Shown one piece after another: positions 1 through 8,446 of a stretch of 64,000 bases of DNA (its first letter is position 1; each line of letters begins with the position of its first letter). A program made the translations under genes and the position numbers. The DNA is from Nitrobacter winogradskyi Nb-255 (GTDB taxonomy: Bacteria > Pseudomonadota > Alphaproteobacteria > Rhizobiales > Xanthobacteraceae). The stretch spans positions 772,001 through 836,000 of the forward strand of contig NC_007406.1 in the NCBI RefSeq assembly GCF_000012725.1, read 5' to 3'. The notes under the pieces are model-generated. The model ran no database searches. It was not told where the DNA came from and saw only the letters and a program-made list of their open reading frames with translations.

Positions 1-647
1 CGCAGTTGCTGCTGGCCGGCTTTCAAATCTTCGATCGCGCTTTTCAGCGCGGCGATATCGTTCGCCATCGTCTCAAGCGATTGAGCAAGTTCGGCCGGAA
101 GCGCGGCTTGAGCTGGCGGAGCCTGCGGCGCTGTCGTGATAAAATCGGTGGGCGGTGGCGGCGCCTCCGGTCCGATCGTCGCGGCCTCCGGTGGGGGGGC
201 CGCTTCGGCGGTGGGTTGAGGCTGAGGCATGGCTGCTTGAGTTGCCGCCGTGTCCTCCGCTTCAGCCGCGTGTGCGTTTTGTGGAGGAGCAGGAGCCTCC
301 ATCAGAAGCTGCGGGACAAGTTGCGCAAGACCCTGTTTGGCCTGTTCACCATAGGAATGCCACGCCGCAGCTCCGCCAATGCCTATACAGATAGCCAACA
401 GAACGGTTACGACGCCGCGACGGGACCGGGCGCGGGGGATTGCATCTTGGAGCGCGGCGGCGTTGTCGTTCGACGGCGCGGCCTGGAACGACGGCTCTCC
501 CATCGGCAGGAAGGATTCCGTGGATAAAGGCGTCTCTTCAAGCTGAAACGGCTCCTGTTTGATCCGTGGCGCCAGGTCGCGAAGCTGCGCGACTATAGCC
601 TCATGTGGATCGGCCTGAGAACCCGCGGGTTGCGATCTGAATAACAT
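1..647 (-). CDS. Pro/Ala-rich single-pass membrane protein (3' end outside window)
   Basis: An ATG at 647 opens a minus-strand frame that stays open to the window edge (215 codons visible), so the C-terminus is missing. Residues 1-78 are hydrophilic. Residues 79-96 form one transmembrane segment preceded by RARSRR, which suggests the N-terminus stays in the cytoplasm. Residues 117-184 are a Pro/Ala/Glu-rich linker. From about 185 the sequence becomes coiled-coil-like (LAQSLETMANDIAALKSAIE). A weak GGAAC-type ribosome site precedes the ATG. I recognise no named family; the plan of short cytoplasmic part, anchor, Pro-rich stalk and coiled coil suggests an envelope-spanning protein, which is inference only. 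Confidence 0.6.
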   Translation of the reverse strand, partial: MLFRSQPAGSQADPHEAIVAQLRDLAPRIKQEPFQLEETPLSTESFLPMGEPSFQAAPSNDNAAALQDAIPRARSRRGVVTVLLAICIGIGGAAAWHSYGEQAKQGLAQLVPQLLMEAPAPPQNAHAAEAEDTAATQAAMPQPQPTAEAAPPPEAATIGPEAPPPPTDFITTAPQAPPAQAALPAELAQSLETMANDIAALKSAIEDLKAGQQQL

Positions 648-1193
648 CGGAGTTCCAGGTTGCGTGTTGCACGGGCCGGTTCTGGCTGCGTCTTCGTGCC
701 GAGAAAGAAGCTGCCCGTTTGGCATCAGCAAGGCGGCAAGATGAAAAGTGTAAGGCAGGAAGGAGGGAAACCGTGTCACCCATAGATCGGTTGTGGCGGA
801 TTTCATCCATGGGACTGTTGCTGTTCTCAGCGGCATTTCGGTCAGCACCAGCTGTTGCGCCGTGCCGTTCTTCCAGCCATCAGCCTTTGGGTGGGTTGCG
901 GTGCTGACCTTGCGAGATCAGCGCGCATAGAAGACGCCGATGGGACGCTCGGCCGATTGACGCCCCACAGTTGAAGCCAGCCTCTTGAGGGATCAAGTGG
1001 CGGTGCGGTTAGCCGCTAACGTCAGCGTTGCGTGAACCGGCCGGCGACCTGCATGTATCAGCAAGCTGTTATAGGCCGCTCCTGCCGGCATGCTTCCGCC
1101 TCCAGCCATCAACTCCGCAACCGGGCGGCGTTCCCGTTGCAACCAAGTACTGCATCGCGAGTTGTGAGGTTTCAAACTTCTCGGGAAACGGCC
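648..1193. other. Intergenic region without a supported gene
   Basis: This 546-bp gap separates the minus-strand membrane protein from the plus-strand cytochrome gene, so both promoters should lie here. The only coding candidate is a 44-codon frame from a GTG at 773 behind a good AAGGAGG; it has no recognisable content. I see no tRNA, long palindrome or repeat element. Confidence 0.5.
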
Positions 1194-2594
1194 ATGCCCA
1201 TGAAAACCGCAATCGGACTGACCACAGTGATCGCCGCCGCTTTGGCTTCTGCATTTGCCGCCACCTCCGATCCATTGCCGCCCGAATCGACCTATCGCCC
1301 CTTGCCGACCCAGCCTTTCTCAAAGGTGAAGGAGGACGACGAGGCGCAGAAGCCGGCGGTGATGGAGCGGCAGCGAACGCTGATGGAGCAGCGATACGAT
1401 CTGGCGAACCGGCCTGTCGCGGGCGTCATGATGTCAGGCGGCCGAAAGGCGGTTCAGCAGGGCGTGCGGGTCAAGCTTCCCCAAGGCGTTACATGGGACA
1501 GCCTTGCGGCAAAGGAACCGAACGAGATTCGAGACAAGGATCTGCTGCCGAAGGGATTTATGCCGCTGCCTCACGTAAAGCAGGCCACCGGGGGGCAGGT
1601 CTTCCCGGACGATCAGATTCGCAAGATTGCCCATGACGAACAGCGCGACCTTAAGCGCTTCGACATTGATTTCGACCTGCCCGGCCACCTGACGCCGGAG
1701 TTCCCGCCGCCGATCTTTCTCACGACGCATCCGGAACTCGGCGACGTATCGCGCGGCGATCTTTTGACGATCAGGAATTTCTACGAGTATCTGAACGGCA
1801 TCATTACGCCGGTTCAGATGGAAGGTCTTCGCCTGCTGCTCACGCCTTTTCCGCAGGAAGAGTTCAACCAGACCGAAGATCGGAAAGTCGCGCAGCCGAG
1901 CCTTGGCGTCACCTGCCTGGATTGTCACGCGAACTTCCACACCAACGCTGCGTTTCACCTGACTCCGGATATCCGCCCGCAGGCGGAACGTTTCCGGCTC
2001 GATACCACCAGCCTGCGCGGCATGTACAACCAGCAGATCCACGGCTCGAAGCGATCGCTTCGTTCGATTGAGGATTTCACCCAGTTTGAACAGCACACCG
2101 CATACTTCAACGGCGATCACGTCAGCGCGGCGCGAAAAGGCATGCATCTGCCGGATCGCGCCAATCAGGTCGCGATGATGGCGCAGATGCAGAACATCAT
2201 CGATTTTCCGCCCGCCCCGAAGCTCGATCCCTCGGGGCGTCTTGATCCGAAGAAAGCCACCGAACAGGAGTTGCGGGGCGAGCAGGTGTTCCTGGGAAAA
2301 GGCCGCTGCGCTGAATGCCACATCCCGGCAATGTCCTTCACGGACAACAACATGCACGATCTGAAGCTCGAACGCTTCTACAAGGCCGGCCAGACCATCA
2401 ATGGCATGGTCGCCATCCCCGATGGCCCGATCAAGACCTTCACATTGCGCGGCATCAAGGATTCTCCGCCCTATCTTCATGACGGCCGCCTTTTGACGCT
2501 TGCCGACACCGTGGAGTTTTTCAACCTCGTCCTGGGCACCAAACTGAACCAGCAGGACAAGGATGCGCTGGTGGCTTACCTCCTCACCCTTTGA
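1194..2594 (+). CDS. Secreted di-heme c-type cytochrome (cytochrome c peroxidase/MauG-like)
   Basis: A 466-residue protein with a signal peptide (MKTAIGLTTVIAAALASAFA) and two covalent haem c sites, CLDCH near residue 241 and CAECH near residue 371. The haem spacing and the C-terminal TFTLRGIKDSPPYLHDGRLL block are typical of the di-haem peroxidase/MauG superfamily, so it is probably a periplasmic electron-transfer or peroxidase protein. The frame stays open upstream to 1032, but ATG 1194 (or ATG 1200) puts the signal peptide at the N-terminus and has GGGAAA just upstream. It stands alone, with no maturation partner or quinoprotein beside it, so the substrate cannot be named. Confidence 0.8.
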   Translation: MPMKTAIGLTTVIAAALASAFAATSDPLPPESTYRPLPTQPFSKVKEDDEAQKPAVMERQRTLMEQRYDLANRPVAGVMMSGGRKAVQQGVRVKLPQGVTWDSLAAKEPNEIRDKDLLPKGFMPLPHVKQATGGQVFPDDQIRKIAHDEQRDLKRFDIDFDLPGHLTPEFPPPIFLTTHPELGDVSRGDLLTIRNFYEYLNGIITPVQMEGLRLLLTPFPQEEFNQTEDRKVAQPSLGVTCLDCHANFHTNAAFHLTPDIRPQAERFRLDTTSLRGMYNQQIHGSKRSLRSIEDFTQFEQHTAYFNGDHVSAARKGMHLPDRANQVAMMAQMQNIIDFPPAPKLDPSGRLDPKKATEQELRGEQVFLGKGRCAECHIPAMSFTDNNMHDLKLERFYKAGQTINGMVAIPDGPIKTFTLRGIKDSPPYLHDGRLLTLADTVEFFNLVLGTKLNQQDKDALVAYLLTL

Positions 2595-2802
2595 GGGTCG
2601 TCAATCAGACGAAGGTTATGCGGAAAGTGTTGCTGGTGAGAGGCGCTGTGCTCACACCGCCGCGCCTGAGCGCAGAAGGCCGATGGCGGCGAGGCTCAGG
2701 CAGTCCCCTGGAACGAGGCCGCCATTCATCGCCGCGTCATACGCCTGAAATATCGGTGGACCAACGTCGTGGAATTGAGAATCAGAAAATGTGAGGAGCC
2801 TG

Positions 2803-3906
2803 ATGCGAGTTCTGGTTGCGACCGATGCCTGGCATCCGCAGGTCAACGGCGTGGTCCGCACATTGACGTCCCTGGCTCGCAGCGCCTCGGCGCTTGGCGC
2901 CAGGATCGAGTTTCTGACCCCGGAAGGATTTCCCTCAATGGCTCTCCCGACCTATCCGGGGTTGAGAATATCCTTTCCAAACCGCGGCGAGATCGCCCGC
3001 AGGATCGAAGCGGCGTCACCCGATGCCATTCACATCGCGACCGAGGGACCGGTCGGGTGGATGGTGCGCGGGTATTGCCGCCGTCGAAAGCTGCCCTTTA
3101 CAACATCCTATACAACACGCTTCCCGGAATACATCGCCGCGCGATCGATCATCCCGATGTCGACAAGGTCGATCATCCCGATGTCGACGCGTTCGATCAT
3201 CCCGATGTCGGTGAGCTACGCGGTGCTTCGGCGATTTCATGCGGCCGGGGCCATGACGATGGTCGCCACATCCTCGCTCAGGCAGGAGCTGAGCGCGAGA
3301 GGCTTCAAAAGGCTCGGGTCCTGGACACGAGGGGTCGATACCGAACTGTTCACGCCCGATCATGCGTTCGAGCTTGATCTGCCGAGACCGGTTTTCATGA
3401 CGGTAGGCCGTGTCGCGGTCGAGAAGAACCTGGAGGCGTTCCTTTCGCTGAACCTGCCGGGATCCAAGGTGGTGATTGGCGACGGACCGCAAAAGGCGGA
3501 ACTGGAAAGCCGGTATCCGAAAGCCAGGTTTCTGGGCGAGAAGACCGGCCGCGAACTCAGCGCGCATCTGGCGGCGGCTGACGTCTTTGTTTTTCCAAGC
3601 CTCACGGACACGTTCGGCATCGTGCAGCTCGAAGCGTTGGCATGCGGCACGCCCGTCGCCGCGTTCCCGGTTACCGGTCCTCTCGATGTGATTGCCGATC
3701 ATCCGGTCGGTGCATTGGACATGAACCTGAGAAGCGCCTGCATCCGCGCGCTCAGCATATCACGTGAAGCCTGCAGGAGTTTTGCCTTGCAATACTCATG
3801 GGAGAGTTGCGCAAGGCAGTTCATCGGCAACCTCAGCGCGTTGCAGCCGAGCCGTTCATCGCCGCTTCGCGGTGGCCTGATGACGCAAGGCGTTGCGCAA
3901 GGTTAA
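2803..3906 (+). CDS. GT4-type glycosyltransferase, probably lipid-modifying
   Basis: A 367-residue GT-B glycosyltransferase. The N-terminus (MRVLVATDAWHPQVNGVVRT) is the usual start of group 1 mannosyl/glucosyl transferases of the PimB/MgtA type. The C-terminal half has the donor-binding core: VGRVAVEKN, GDGPQ, and FPSLTDTFGIVQLEALACGTPV, which contains the E-x7-E motif. ATG 2803 is preferred over GTG 2791 because of homology and AGGAG four bases upstream. Its neighbour is a PE methyltransferase-like gene and psd lies nearby, so a lipid acceptor is likely by context. Residues 114-137 are three tandem copies of an eight-residue unit (RSIIPMS plus T or V); relatives normally have one such segment before the SYAVLRRFH helix. 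Confidence 0.85.
   Translation: MRVLVATDAWHPQVNGVVRTLTSLARSASALGARIEFLTPEGFPSMALPTYPGLRISFPNRGEIARRIEAASPDAIHIATEGPVGWMVRGYCRRRKLPFTTSYTTRFPEYIAARSIIPMSTRSIIPMSTRSIIPMSVSYAVLRRFHAAGAMTMVATSSLRQELSARGFKRLGSWTRGVDTELFTPDHAFELDLPRPVFMTVGRVAVEKNLEAFLSLNLPGSKVVIGDGPQKAELESRYPKARFLGEKTGRELSAHLAAADVFVFPSLTDTFGIVQLEALACGTPVAAFPVTGPLDVIADHPVGALDMNLRSACIRALSISREACRSFALQYSWESCARQFIGNLSALQPSRSSPLRGGLMTQGVAQG
3142..3213 (+). repeat. In-frame 24-bp minisatellite, three copies
   Basis: Three tandem 24-bp units (3142-3165, 3166-3189, 3190-3213) inside the glycosyltransferase gene. The core TCGATCATCCCGATGTCG is identical in all three; the variable first codon (CGA, AGG, CGT) always encodes Arg. Unit length is a multiple of three, so gain or loss of copies keeps the frame and changes the protein by eight residues. 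Confidence 0.9.
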
Positions 3907-3936
3907 CCCGCACGAAAAAGGAAGAGTGAAGTTACC

Positions 3937-4626
3937 ATGACGGAAATCCTCAAGCTGGATGATGGCGAGCAACTGGACTTCGACCGCGCGACGGTCGAGC
4001 AGGCCTATGACCGCTGGGCTCCGGTTTACGACTTCGTGTTTGGCGGCGTGTTCAGCAAGGGCCGCAAGGCGGCTATTCAGGCCACCGGCAGGGTCGGCGG
4101 GCGCGTGCTCGAGGTCGGCGTCGGCACGGGAATCTCGTTGCCGCAATATGCACCGCATCTTCGCATCTTCGGTACCGACATTTCGGAAGCGATGTTGCGG
4201 AAGGCGAAACGCAGGGTCAAGGCTCTCGGCCTGAAGAACGTCGAGGATCTTGCTGTCATGGACGCGGAGAAGCTCGAGTTTCCGGACAATTCGTTCGATG
4301 TGGTGATGGCGCAGTATGTCGTGACGGCGGTGCCGAATCCGGAAGCGGCGCTTGATGAGTTCAGTCGCGTCCTGCGGCCGGGCGGTGAACTGATCATCCT
4401 GACCCGGATCAGCGCCGATGCCGGCCTGCGCCGTTTCATCGAGCGCCGGTTGCAGCCGGTGGTGCGTCCGCTCGGCTTTCGGACAGCCGAGTTCACCTGG
4501 TCGCGTTATGCGCAATGGCTGGCAACGACAGGCGCGATGGGATTGGTGGAGAACCGGCCGATACCGCCGCTCGGCCACTTCTCGCTGCTCCGGATTCGGA
4601 AAACCGCGATCGCGGCTGCCGCCTGA
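3937..4626 (+). CDS. pmtA: SAM-dependent methyltransferase, PmtA (phosphatidylethanolamine N-methyltransferase)-like
   Basis: A 229-residue class I methyltransferase. SAM-binding motif I is VLEVGVGTGISLP, followed by the acidic loop GTDISEAML, motif DAEKLEFPDNSFDVV and post-motif VLRPGGELIIL. The N-terminal YDRWAPVYDFVFGGVF matches the Rhodobacter-type PE N-methyltransferases that make phosphatidylcholine from phosphatidylethanolamine in alphaproteobacteria. The nearby psd, which makes the PE substrate, supports the role. A ubiquinone/menaquinone-type methyltransferase is a weaker alternative. It lies 30 bp after the glycosyltransferase and probably shares its transcript. A hairpin with a T-run follows the stop. 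Confidence 0.75.
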   Translation: MTEILKLDDGEQLDFDRATVEQAYDRWAPVYDFVFGGVFSKGRKAAIQATGRVGGRVLEVGVGTGISLPQYAPHLRIFGTDISEAMLRKAKRRVKALGLKNVEDLAVMDAEKLEFPDNSFDVVMAQYVVTAVPNPEAALDEFSRVLRPGGELIILTRISADAGLRRFIERRLQPVVRPLGFRTAEFTWSRYAQWLATTGAMGLVENRPIPPLGHFSLLRIRKTAIAAAA

Positions 4627-4627
4627 C

Positions 4628-4676
4628 CTCGAGTCTTTCCCGCTTCACCGAAGCGATGAAAGACCCGAGATTTTTG
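4628..4676 (+). terminator. Probable intrinsic terminator after the methyltransferase gene
   Basis: An imperfect inverted repeat begins two bases after the stop: arm CTCGAGTCTTTC pairs with GAAAGACCCGAG (one mismatch), with an internal short TTC/GAA stem, and is followed by ATTTTT. The right side merges into a dispersed repeat (4672-4752). Confidence 0.55.
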
Positions 4677-4752
4677 ATCCGACGCGTTTCTTGACGCGAA
4701 CCGGATTCCATCCTCGGGTCAAGCCCGAGGACATGCTTCGCTCGAAAAGCTA
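4672..4752 (+). repeat. Dispersed repeat family A, right half only, with an inserted hairpin
   Basis: Carries the family A right end (GACGCGTTTCTTGACGCGAACC ... CTTCGCTCGAAAAGCT) interrupted by a short hairpin (CCTCGGGTCAAGCCCGAGG). Other copies are listed separately. The rest of the gap to 4873 holds no gene. Confidence 0.6.
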
Positions 4753-4873
4753 CAAGGCGTCGAAGTCCGCGCGAGCGCCTCGTCGCGGCGCTCCTTGTGA
4801 CATTTGCATAGTGTCATCTTGCGTACATCGAATCCTTGTAAACCGAATGAACCTTATTCTGGGCAGGGAATGA

Positions 4874-5500
4874 ATGATGAGCTTTCGAGAGCAATTGCGC
4901 ACTCAACGGTGGGATGATCATCGCTACTATCATCACAGCCGCATTAACCAGAGCCTGCATTTTGTCAGCGCCTTCAGCTTTCTCGTTGCGTATGCGTTGT
5001 TGTTCGTCGACCCGGTTGCCGCCGCACTGATCGGCTGGCTGTTCTCCATGACCACAAGGCAGGCGGGTCATTTCTTCTTCGAGCCGAAAGGCTATGATCA
5101 TGGCAATCATGCCACCCATGATCACAAGGAGGAAATCAAGGTCGGCTATAATCTGAACCGGAAGATCGTGCTCATGGCCATCTGGGCGCTGTCACCGCTG
5201 GTTCTCTTCCTCGATCCGACACTGTTCGGTGTCTTCACGCCGTGGGCTTCGCCGGCTGACTTCATGCGTCAGGTCGCCAAGGTATGGCTGGCGATCGGAA
5301 TCGGCGGCGTGCTGTTCCGAACGGTTCATCTGTTCTTCATTCGCGATGTTGAGACCGGCCTCGTCTGGATGACCAAGATCCTGACCGATCCTTTCCACGA
5401 TCTCAAACTATACTACAAGGCGCCGCTGTATCTGATGAAGGGCGAGTTGATCGATCCGGGCCTTGGACAGGTTCAGACACGCAAAGCGCGCTCGAACTGA
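4874..5500 (+). CDS. Conserved membrane protein of unknown function, histidine-rich loop
   Basis: A 208-residue integral membrane protein. Hydrophobic segments lie near residues 29-45, 47-60, 98-118 and 136-156. Between segments two and three is a His-rich stretch (FEPKGYDHGNHATHDHKEE), and the N-terminus has HRYYHHSRINQSLHF. The pattern HxxN near the first segment plus GHFFFE is reminiscent of small membrane proteins of the DUF962/Mpo1 type, but I cannot confirm membership. It lies in the lipid gene group between pmtA and the aminotransferase, so a lipid role is an inference. ATG 4874 or 4877 may be used; GGGCAGGG precedes. Confidence 0.6.
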   Translation: MMSFREQLRTQRWDDHRYYHHSRINQSLHFVSAFSFLVAYALLFVDPVAAALIGWLFSMTTRQAGHFFFEPKGYDHGNHATHDHKEEIKVGYNLNRKIVLMAIWALSPLVLFLDPTLFGVFTPWASPADFMRQVAKVWLAIGIGGVLFRTVHLFFIRDVETGLVWMTKILTDPFHDLKLYYKAPLYLMKGELIDPGLGQVQTRKARSN

Positions 5501-5525
5501 AATGCTCCGCAAGACGGTCGCCGGC

Positions 5526-7226
5526 TCACCGCGGCCGTCTTCGCGTGATCATCTCCTTCAGGATTTGCCGGCGCACGCTTTTGTTGGTGAGCGAGGGATC
5601 GCGCCGCCACCAGCCATCCCGTTTCATATTTTCGGCCGCTGTCACGAAGCGTTCCGCGACCGCGGCAAAGTCGGCGTCGGTGTAGTTCAGGCTGAAGATC
5701 AGGCGGCCGGTACCGATCCAGCTCAAGGCGAGACCTTCGGCTCGCAGATAATACTGAAGCATCCAGTTGTAGCGGGACGGCTCGGTGTAGTGCACCGTCC
5801 AGATCGACGACAGATTGCCCACCTGCACCGGAAGGTCCCGTGCGCTCAGCAGGTCGTTCAACTGTTTCGCGCGTCCGTTCCAGGTCTCGTCAAGACCGTC
5901 ATAGATCGCCTGGAAGCCCGGAGCGGCGAGCCGGCTCAGGAATTCGTCCATCGCCGCCATGACGTAGGGATGCGAATTGAAGGTACCGCGGGCGAAGCAG
6001 ACATCGGCGGGCCGATCGTCGCGGAAGCGTCGCATCAGGTCCTTACGGCCGCAGACCGCGCCGACAGGAAGGCCGCCGGCAAGGCTCTTGCCGTAGGTTA
6101 CCATGTCGGCGCGGACGCCGAAGTATTCCTGCGCGCCGCCGGCGGCGAGACGGAAGCCGACGAAAACTTCGTCGAAAATCAGCACGATGCTGCGCTCGGT
6201 GCAGATCTCGCGCAGCCGTCTCAGCCATTCGCTGTAGGCGGCGCGGTCGAACCGGCTTTTGCGGGAACTGTCGACCAGCGCGGAATCAGCCGGCGCGCTA
6301 GCGTTGGGATGAAGCGCCTGCAAGGGGTTCACCAGAACGCAGGCGATGTCGCGCCTCGTCTTCAGGACATGGAGCGTCCGTTCCGACATGTCGGCAAGAG
6401 TATAAGTCTCGTGCGGCGGCATCGGGTTGCCCACTCCAGGCTGAACGTCACCCCACCAGCCATGATAGGATCCGGCAAAGCGAACCAGATGCGTTCGGCG
6501 GGTATGATAGCGGGCGAGCCGTACCGCCTGCATCACGGCTTCGGTGCCGGACATGTGAAACGAGACTTCGTCAAGACCGGAGATTTCGCAGAGCCGGCGA
6601 ACATTGTTCGCGATCACGGGGTGATAGGGTCCAAGCACGGGACCCAGATCATGCGCGCGTTTTTCCGCCGCCGTGATGCAATCCTTGTAGAAATCGTTGC
6701 CGAAGATGTTGACGCCGTAGGAGCCGGCCAGGTCGTAAGAAACATTGCCGTCGACGTCGGTGACGGTGACGCCGCACGAGGACCGCATGAAGGCGCCGGT
6801 CGAAAGATGCTCGCGCACCATCCGGCTGTACTGAAAGGGCACCCGATAGGTCTCGGTGAACTGCAGGTCGGAGATCCGGCTCGAAACCTCCGCGGTCATC
6901 CGGCGGCCCTTGGCGTAGCGTTCCTCATACAGGCGGGCGAGCCGGAAGAAAGCGTCGCTTCGTTGCTTGACGACTTCCGGCGGCGCGCCGTCGGAGCCGA
7001 AGAAGCCGTCGTGATCGAACTCATAGAACGGCAGCAGCCGGGCAACCGTCCTGGACAATCTGGAATGGCCGGTCAGCGAGCGGTGCTTGGCCCGCGAAAG
7101 CGCCAGCCGGGCGTTCAGTTTGGGAAGGGCCGCTGCTGCGCCGCCAATCGCGGCGGCGGACAGGGCCAGAATCGGAAAAGGCAGGTCCATGCCGCCAGCG
7201 CTATCCAACCCCTCTGACAGGTTCAT
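5526..7226 (-). CDS. Membrane-anchored class-III PLP aminotransferase (glutamate-1-semialdehyde aminomutase-like)
   Basis: About 566 residues from ATG 7226, or 554 from ATG 7190. The class-III fold is clear: SGTEAVMQAVRLAR (phosphate-binding), GSYHGWW, IFDEVFVGFR (Asp binding the pyridine ring) and YGKSLAGGLPVGAV with the Schiff-base lysine. The N-terminal 120 residues are extra for a GSA-type enzyme and begin with a hydrophobic anchor (LPFPILALSAAAIGGAAAAL). It is not hemL-like in length. It is divergent from psd, and the longest form overlaps the psd start codon, which slightly favours ATG 7190. Substrate unknown; the setting suggests amination of a membrane lipid or its precursor. Confidence 0.75.
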   Translation of the reverse strand: MNLSEGLDSAGGMDLPFPILALSAAAIGGAAAALPKLNARLALSRAKHRSLTGHSRLSRTVARLLPFYEFDHDGFFGSDGAPPEVVKQRSDAFFRLARLYEERYAKGRRMTAEVSSRISDLQFTETYRVPFQYSRMVREHLSTGAFMRSSCGVTVTDVDGNVSYDLAGSYGVNIFGNDFYKDCITAAEKRAHDLGPVLGPYHPVIANNVRRLCEISGLDEVSFHMSGTEAVMQAVRLARYHTRRTHLVRFAGSYHGWWGDVQPGVGNPMPPHETYTLADMSERTLHVLKTRRDIACVLVNPLQALHPNASAPADSALVDSSRKSRFDRAAYSEWLRRLREICTERSIVLIFDEVFVGFRLAAGGAQEYFGVRADMVTYGKSLAGGLPVGAVCGRKDLMRRFRDDRPADVCFARGTFNSHPYVMAAMDEFLSRLAAPGFQAIYDGLDETWNGRAKQLNDLLSARDLPVQVGNLSSIWTVHYTEPSRYNWMLQYYLRAEGLALSWIGTGRLIFSLNYTDADFAAVAERFVTAAENMKRDGWWRRDPSLTNKSVRRQILKEMITRRRPR

Positions 7227-8124
7227 GACAATGAGAAAGCTGATCTCGGCCCTGACCGAGCAGGAGGATATGAATTTCCTGCTGACCAACCGGATTCCGC
7301 GGGCCATGCTGACCCGGTTTATGGGATGGTTCGGCAAGATCGAGCAGCCCCTGATCCGGGATCTCTCGATCGCGTGCTGGCGTCTGTTCTCCGATCTCGA
7401 CCTGAGCGAAGCACGCAAATCCAGCTTCAAGAGCCTGCATGATTGTTTTACGCGGGAGTTGCTTCCGGGTTCGCGCCTGCCGGATCCTGATCCCGCGATT
7501 GTGGTCAGCCCCTGCGACGCCATCGTCGGGGCGTTCGGGAAGGTGGCGGATACGGAGCTTTTTCAGATCAAGGGCGCGCCTTATTCGCTACCGGACCTGC
7601 TCGGCGATCCGGCGCTGGTCGAGGCCCACCGGAATGGCCGCTTCATCACCCTGCGGCTGACGTCGAGCATGTACCATCGCTTTCATGCGCCGCACGATTG
7701 CCGGATCGATCGGGTCACGTTCATTCACGGCGACGTATGGAACGTGAACCCGATCGCATTGAAGCGGGTCGAGCGGCTGTTCTGCAAGAACGAGCGGGCG
7801 GTGCTTCAGGCGCGGCTGATAACCGGCGAGACGCTGACCCTGGTGCCGGTGGCGGCGATTCTGGTCGCGAGCATTCGGCTGCACTTCATCGATGCCACCC
7901 TCAACGCTCGAACCAGGGGACCGACGGTTTTTTCCTGCGATGCGAGCGCTCGAAAAGGCGACGAACTCGGCTGGTTCGAGCACGGATCGACGATCATTGT
8001 GCTGGCGTCGGATGAATTCGATTTCTGCGACAATGTGGTGGAATCGGCGCGACTTAAGGCGGGTCAGCCTCTCATGCGAAGGGTTGCCGGGGACAGGATG
8101 GCGGGAACGCAGAATCGAATCTGA
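7225..8124 (+). CDS. psd: Phosphatidylserine decarboxylase
   Basis: 299 residues. It decarboxylates phosphatidylserine to phosphatidylethanolamine at the inner membrane. Visible family signatures: VVSPCDAIVGAFG (catalytic Asp region), SSMYHRFHAPHDC (active-site His) and FEHGSTIIVL, whose Gly-Ser-Thr is the self-cleavage site giving the pyruvoyl group. Length fits the bacterial type I enzyme. Start ATG 7225 (or ATG 7231); the start is only one or two bases from the possible start of the divergent aminotransferase. PE made here is the substrate for the PmtA-like enzyme 3 kb upstream. Confidence 0.9.
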   Translation: MTMRKLISALTEQEDMNFLLTNRIPRAMLTRFMGWFGKIEQPLIRDLSIACWRLFSDLDLSEARKSSFKSLHDCFTRELLPGSRLPDPDPAIVVSPCDAIVGAFGKVADTELFQIKGAPYSLPDLLGDPALVEAHRNGRFITLRLTSSMYHRFHAPHDCRIDRVTFIHGDVWNVNPIALKRVERLFCKNERAVLQARLITGETLTLVPVAAILVASIRLHFIDATLNARTRGPTVFSCDASARKGDELGWFEHGSTIIVLASDEFDFCDNVVESARLKAGQPLMRRVAGDRMAGTQNRI

Positions 8125-8357
8125 TTGATGGTGGGCGATTCGTGACCGGCCCCAATACGGGGCCGCGAGAGGATAGCGAAGCGTCGCTTTATCGGTGTTG
8201 CGAACCTCCCCTGAGTGACACATGCGACGATAGGTAGCGCCGCGGCGTCAGTCTGAAACTATGGCCCTAAAAAATGAGATCTTTCGCGTGGCTCCGGCGT
8301 TTGCGAGGTGGTGCAAAAAAGCATCTATGCAGATTGATGTGAAGATTACCTCACGGG

Positions 8358-8374
8358 TTTAGATGAATTCTATA
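8358..8374. promoter_or_regulatory. Candidate Irr box (iron control element)
   Basis: TTTAGATGAATTCTATA matches the bradyrhizobial ICE consensus (TTTAGAAyrrTTCTAAA) at 14 of 17 positions, counting degenerate positions. It lies 73 bp upstream of the TonB-dependent receptor start, where Irr would control iron-responsive transcription. The rest of the 322-bp gap (8125-8446) holds no gene. Confidence 0.55.
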
Positions 8375-8446
8375 ATAAAGACTTTGTCGTTTCATGTAGA
8401 AGCGCACCCATACATAGGAACTGATTGATTTGGGGGCTCTAGGGTT

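Noticed and set aside
773-907. 44-codon frame from GTG with AAGGAGG upstream
   Set aside because: Only the ribosome site supports it; composition is not convincing and no family is recognised.
5463-7217. Long plus-strand open frame opposite the aminotransferase gene
   Set aside because: It is the antisense shadow of a well-supported PLP enzyme and encodes a His/Arg-rich sequence without motifs.
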